Shown here: positions 61,568 through 64,000 of the stretch, piece after piece
Numbering within the stretch: position 1 is the stretch's first letter
How the letters are laid out: each line of letters opens with the position of its first letter
DNA from: Granulicella sibirica
GTDB lineage: Bacteria > Acidobacteriota > Terriglobia > Terriglobales > Acidobacteriaceae
Length of the DNA stretch: 64,000 nucleotides
Assembly (NCBI RefSeq): GCF_004115155.1
Contig: NZ_RDSM01000003.1
Location: forward strand, 558,001 to 622,000
Direction: 5' to 3'
Notes under the pieces: model-generated
Databases searched by the model: none
Told to the model about the DNA's origin: nothing
What the model saw: the letters and a program-made list of their open reading frames with translations, nothing else
Made by a program: the position numbers and the translations under genes

Positions 61568-61670
61568 CGGAGTAGGTTGCTTTTCAAGCAGGCCACCGCG
61601 TCGCCGCGGGGCTGAGCTGTTCGATTCCTCCCGATGACAATCCCGCGAAACGCTCCTGGCAAATGCTAGG

Positions 61671-62954
61671 ATGGGCGAACCTATGGGCATGCTCGCGGAG
61701 TGGCGTGGATTGACGAAGACACAGCGGAGCACGTTCTTCGCGTGCTTTCTTGGATGGACGCTCGATGCGTTCGATTTCTTCCTGTTGACGGTGTGTCTGA
61801 AGGCGATCGCGACGGACTTCCACGTGGGCATCAAGCAGGTGGCGGAGGCGATCTTCTGGACGCTTGCGATGCGGCCAGTGGGGGCTTTTCTCTTCGGCCT
61901 GATGGCGGAGCGTTGGGGCAGACGGCCAACGCTGATGGTGAATATCATCGCGTTTTCGGTGTTCGAACTTGCGTCGGCGATTGCGCCTACTCTTCCTTTA
62001 TTTCTGGTGTGCCGGGCTTTGTTCGGAGTCGCGATGGGCGGGGAGTGGGGCGTCGGCGCGGCGCTTGCGTTTGAGACGCTACCGGCGCGCGGGCGCGGGT
62101 TCTTTTCAGGAGTGCTACAGGAAGGGTATGTCGTCGGCAACCTGCTGGCGGCGGCGACCTATGGGCTTCTCTTTTCACACCTGCATGGGACGGGGATATG
62201 GACGCCGTGGCGTGTATTGTTCATGATCGGGGCGTCGCCGGCCCTGCTTGCCTTCTACCTGCGGTTCAAGGTGGAGGAGTCGCCGACGTGGCTTGAGGCG
62301 AAGGCGGAAAAGACGCGCAATCCGCATGTCGGGTTCGAGTGGGGCAAGCTGGTGACCTATCTCCCGAGCTTTCTCTTTCTGGTTGTGCTGATGACGGCGT
62401 TCACGAGTTTCAGCCATGGCACGCAGGATCTGTATCCTACGTTCCTCGAGAAGGATCGTGGGCTGTCGTCGGGGATGGTTGGTCTGGTGATTGTCGTCGG
62501 GAGCCTTGGGGCTCTATGCGGGGGGATCGTGTGCGGTTCGCTCTCGGAGCGCTTTGGGAGGAGGAAGGCGATTGTCGTTTCGTCCCTGCTGGCGATTCCG
62601 ATGATTCCGCTGTGGGCGTGGTCCCATGGGGTGGTGGCGATGGCGGCTGGTGGCTTCATGATGCAGTTGATGGTGCAGGGAGCGTGGGGCGTGATTCCGG
62701 CGCACCTGAACGAGCTTTCGCCGGGGCCGGTGCGTGCGGTCTTTCCGGGATTCGCGTATCAGCTTGGGAATCTCTTGTCGTCGCGTAACGGGGTGTTTCA
62801 GGCAGGGCTGGCGCAGCGTTTTGCGGGTGGCATGCTTGGGCCTGTGCTCTCGGGAACCGTGCTTGTTGTGGCGGTCGTGGTGGCCGCGGTGACGGCGTCG
62901 GGCTCCGAGGCGAAGGGCGTTGAGCTTTCGGTGGCTGAAGAGACGAACGCTTAG
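61671..62954 (+). CDS. MFS transporter (sugar/organic acid:H+ symporter type)
   Basis: 427 residues with about 12 hydrophobic helices; alternative ATGs at 61683 and 61689 exist. Hallmarks of the major facilitator superfamily: RPVGAFLFGLMAERWGRRPTLM (motif between helices 2 and 3), GVAMGGEWGVGAALAFETLP, and GGIVCGSLSERFGRRKAIV in the second half. Most similar in style to the lactate/pyruvate or aromatic-acid/H+ symporters. No metabolic neighbour shows the substrate. It stops just before the convergent propeller gene (overlap of four bases). Confidence 0.93.
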   Translation: MGEPMGMLAEWRGLTKTQRSTFFACFLGWTLDAFDFFLLTVCLKAIATDFHVGIKQVAEAIFWTLAMRPVGAFLFGLMAERWGRRPTLMVNIIAFSVFELASAIAPTLPLFLVCRALFGVAMGGEWGVGAALAFETLPARGRGFFSGVLQEGYVVGNLLAAATYGLLFSHLHGTGIWTPWRVLFMIGASPALLAFYLRFKVEESPTWLEAKAEKTRNPHVGFEWGKLVTYLPSFLFLVVLMTAFTSFSHGTQDLYPTFLEKDRGLSSGMVGLVIVVGSLGALCGGIVCGSLSERFGRRKAIVVSSLLAIPMIPLWAWSHGVVAMAAGGFMMQLMVQGAWGVIPAHLNELSPGPVRAVFPGFAYQLGNLLSSRNGVFQAGLAQRFAGGMLGPVLSGTVLVVAVVVAAVTASGSEAKGVELSVAEETNA

Positions 62955-64000
62955 TTTCCGAGCACGGTGAAGGCCGTGCTGCCGAGGTTGGCGGCGTAGG
63001 CGGTATGGGTCTTCGGGTCGACGACGAGCGCGTAAGGGTGGTCGCCGGCCTTGACCGTCTTGATGGCGCGGCGGGTGGCTTCGTCGATCAGCGTGACGGT
63101 GTTGTCGGCGGCATTGGCGACGTAGGCGACACCACGGCTTGCGTCGATAGCGATGGCCTGCGGATGTTCGCCGACGGTGATGGTGGCGAGAACCTTGCCG
63201 ATGCCTCCGTCGATGATGGTGACAGAGCCGTCGCCGTAGTTCGCGACGAAGACGTTGCCGGTGGTGGAGTCGACGGCGATGGCGCTCGGCATCGCGCCGG
63301 TGTCGATCTTGCGGATGGACTTTGTTTCCACGTCGATCGCGGCGATGGAGGAATCCTGGATATGCGAGACGAAGAGAGTGCGCTCGGACTGCGCCAGACC
63401 CCAGAGATGGAGTGCGCCTGCAGGAAGCTTGCTGATTGCCTGCGTCTCGGTGTTGACGACAGTGAGGGCATCGCTCTCGTATCCGAGCAGGTAGATCTGC
63501 TTGCGCTTCGCATCGACGAGGATGGCGTCGGCTGAACCCGTCTTGATATCGGATGCCGTGTTGGTCTTGCCGTCTATGACGGTGAGGAGGTTGCTGAAGG
63601 TGAGTGAGACGTACACCTTGTTCGCGGTGTCGTCCGACGCGATGGCGTAGGCGCGGGCGGGCGTGGGGATGGTGGCGACGATGGCGTCGGTCCTGCTGTC
63701 GATGACCGAGACGGTTTTGTCTCCGGAGTTCGCCACGTAGAGCATGCCGGTGCGGTTGTTCATCGCGAGCGCCTCGGGGCCGACGCCGACCTTGATGGTT
63801 TTTGTGGCTCCGCTCTCGTCGATGACGGCGACTGAATCGTGCGAGCGGTCGACGGCGTAGACCTTGCCTGTGCTCTCGCTGAGGACGATTCCCGTGCGAT
63901 TGACGAGGGTGGCGACGGCCTCGGGCGTTTGTGCTCCTAGCGCCGCGTAACTCAAGAAGAATGCGAATACGGCGAGACGCGGGGCATGGGGTAAAGTAGA
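62951..64000 (-). CDS. YVTN beta-propeller repeat protein, start beyond window
   Basis: At least 349 codons on the minus strand; the frame is open to the right edge, so the start lies beyond 64000. The codons near the edge encode a signal-peptide-like end (LAVFAFFLSYAALGAQ) and then the YVTN/YncE repeats (GMLYVANSGDKTVSVIDSRT, VYVSLTFSNLLTVIDGKT, VFVANYGDGSVTIIDG, VAYVANAADNTVTLIDEATR). The repeats are about 42-45 residues long, as in seven-bladed propellers. A secreted binding protein is likely. Internal TTG starts are not supported. Confidence 0.9.
   Translation of the reverse strand, partial: STLPHAPRLAVFAFFLSYAALGAQTPEAVATLVNRTGIVLSESTGKVYAVDRSHDSVAVIDESGATKTIKVGVGPEALAMNNRTGMLYVANSGDKTVSVIDSRTDAIVATIPTPARAYAIASDDTANKVYVSLTFSNLLTVIDGKTNTASDIKTGSADAILVDAKRKQIYLLGYESDALTVVNTETQAISKLPAGALHLWGLAQSERTLFVSHIQDSSIAAIDVETKSIRKIDTGAMPSAIAVDSTTGNVFVANYGDGSVTIIDGGIGKVLATITVGEHPQAIAIDASRGVAYVANAADNTVTLIDEATRRAIKTVKAGDHPYALVVDPKTHTAYAANLGSTAFTVLGN

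Noticed and set aside
61600..61640. GTTCGATTCCTCCC, resembling a tRNA T-loop
   Set aside because: No acceptor stem or anticodon arm can be folded around it.
1..64000. tRNA genes, rRNA genes, CRISPR arrays, prophage or insertion sequences
   Set aside because: No cloverleaf-like T-loop pattern, rRNA stretch, regular short spacing repeats, integrase or transposase-like protein was found by eye.

Overview
The window looks like chromosomal DNA of a soil-type Acidobacteriota (family Acidobacteriaceae, such as Granulicella, Terriglobus or Edaphobacter). The reasons are high GC content, two genes of the Acidobacteria-typical VWFA-related family, many secreted peptidases and PIG-L deacetylases, and short palindromic intergenic repeats. 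The genus is inference. No phage, insertion sequence, CRISPR array, rRNA or tRNA was seen.

Layout. 1-6.7 kb: end of a beta-carbonic anhydrase gene, a bestrophin-like channel, a WYL regulator with a VOC protein, Ada, a transglutaminase-like protein, metK and a RodZ-like membrane protein. 6.9-11.4 kb: envelope and polysaccharide genes (Wzy-like polymerase, orphan FtsX-type permease, GT39-type glycosyltransferase). 11.4-13.2 kb: a TonB C-terminal protein and an alpha/beta hydrolase whose natural 5' end carries an amber codon. 13.7-16.7 kb: rplM-rpsI, rpsB and tsf with intervening hairpins. 16.7-20.8 kb: a REC-GGDEF-EAL protein and a three-gene partner-switching module (SpoIIE phosphatase, RsbW-like kinase, STAS antagonist). 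20.9-26.8 kb: DPP-IV-like peptidase, acetyl-CoA synthetase and murC. 27-34.4 kb: tandem VWFA proteins, acyltransferase, PilZ protein, large PIG-L protein and a BI-1-like protein. 34.8-39.3 kb: cytochrome c, an amino-acid permease with an apparent 5' frameshift, and msrP-GNAT-msrQ. 39.4-47.8 kb: DUF1800, PIG-L, rnhB, rplS, EamA and a beta-propeller/phosphoesterase fusion. 47.8-52.5 kb: an S8 protease lying between trmD and a decayed copy of the trmD 3' end, then rimM, khpA and rpsP (transcribed rpsP to trmD). 52.7-53.2 kb: a receiver-like gene that appears frameshifted.

The most interesting stretch is 54.2-61.6 kb. Nine genes on one strand encode a compact esterase, an ATP-grasp ligase with a histone-H1-like Lys/Ala tail, a Nudix hydrolase, a YbdK/GCS2-type carboxylate-amine ligase, an M29-like aminopeptidase, a second unusual ATP-grasp-like protein, a PilZ protein and a LuxR-type regulator whose receiver has Glu at the phosphorylation site. 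Three probable amide-forming ligases beside a peptidase and an esterase suggest an undescribed pathway that builds or modifies a small peptide-like molecule.

The given strand is C-rich or balanced on the left and clearly G-rich from about 21 kb onward, whichever strand carries the genes. This is a strand-composition switch that deserves testing. Several short repeat families are scattered between genes, and one supplies the last codons of the WYL regulator.
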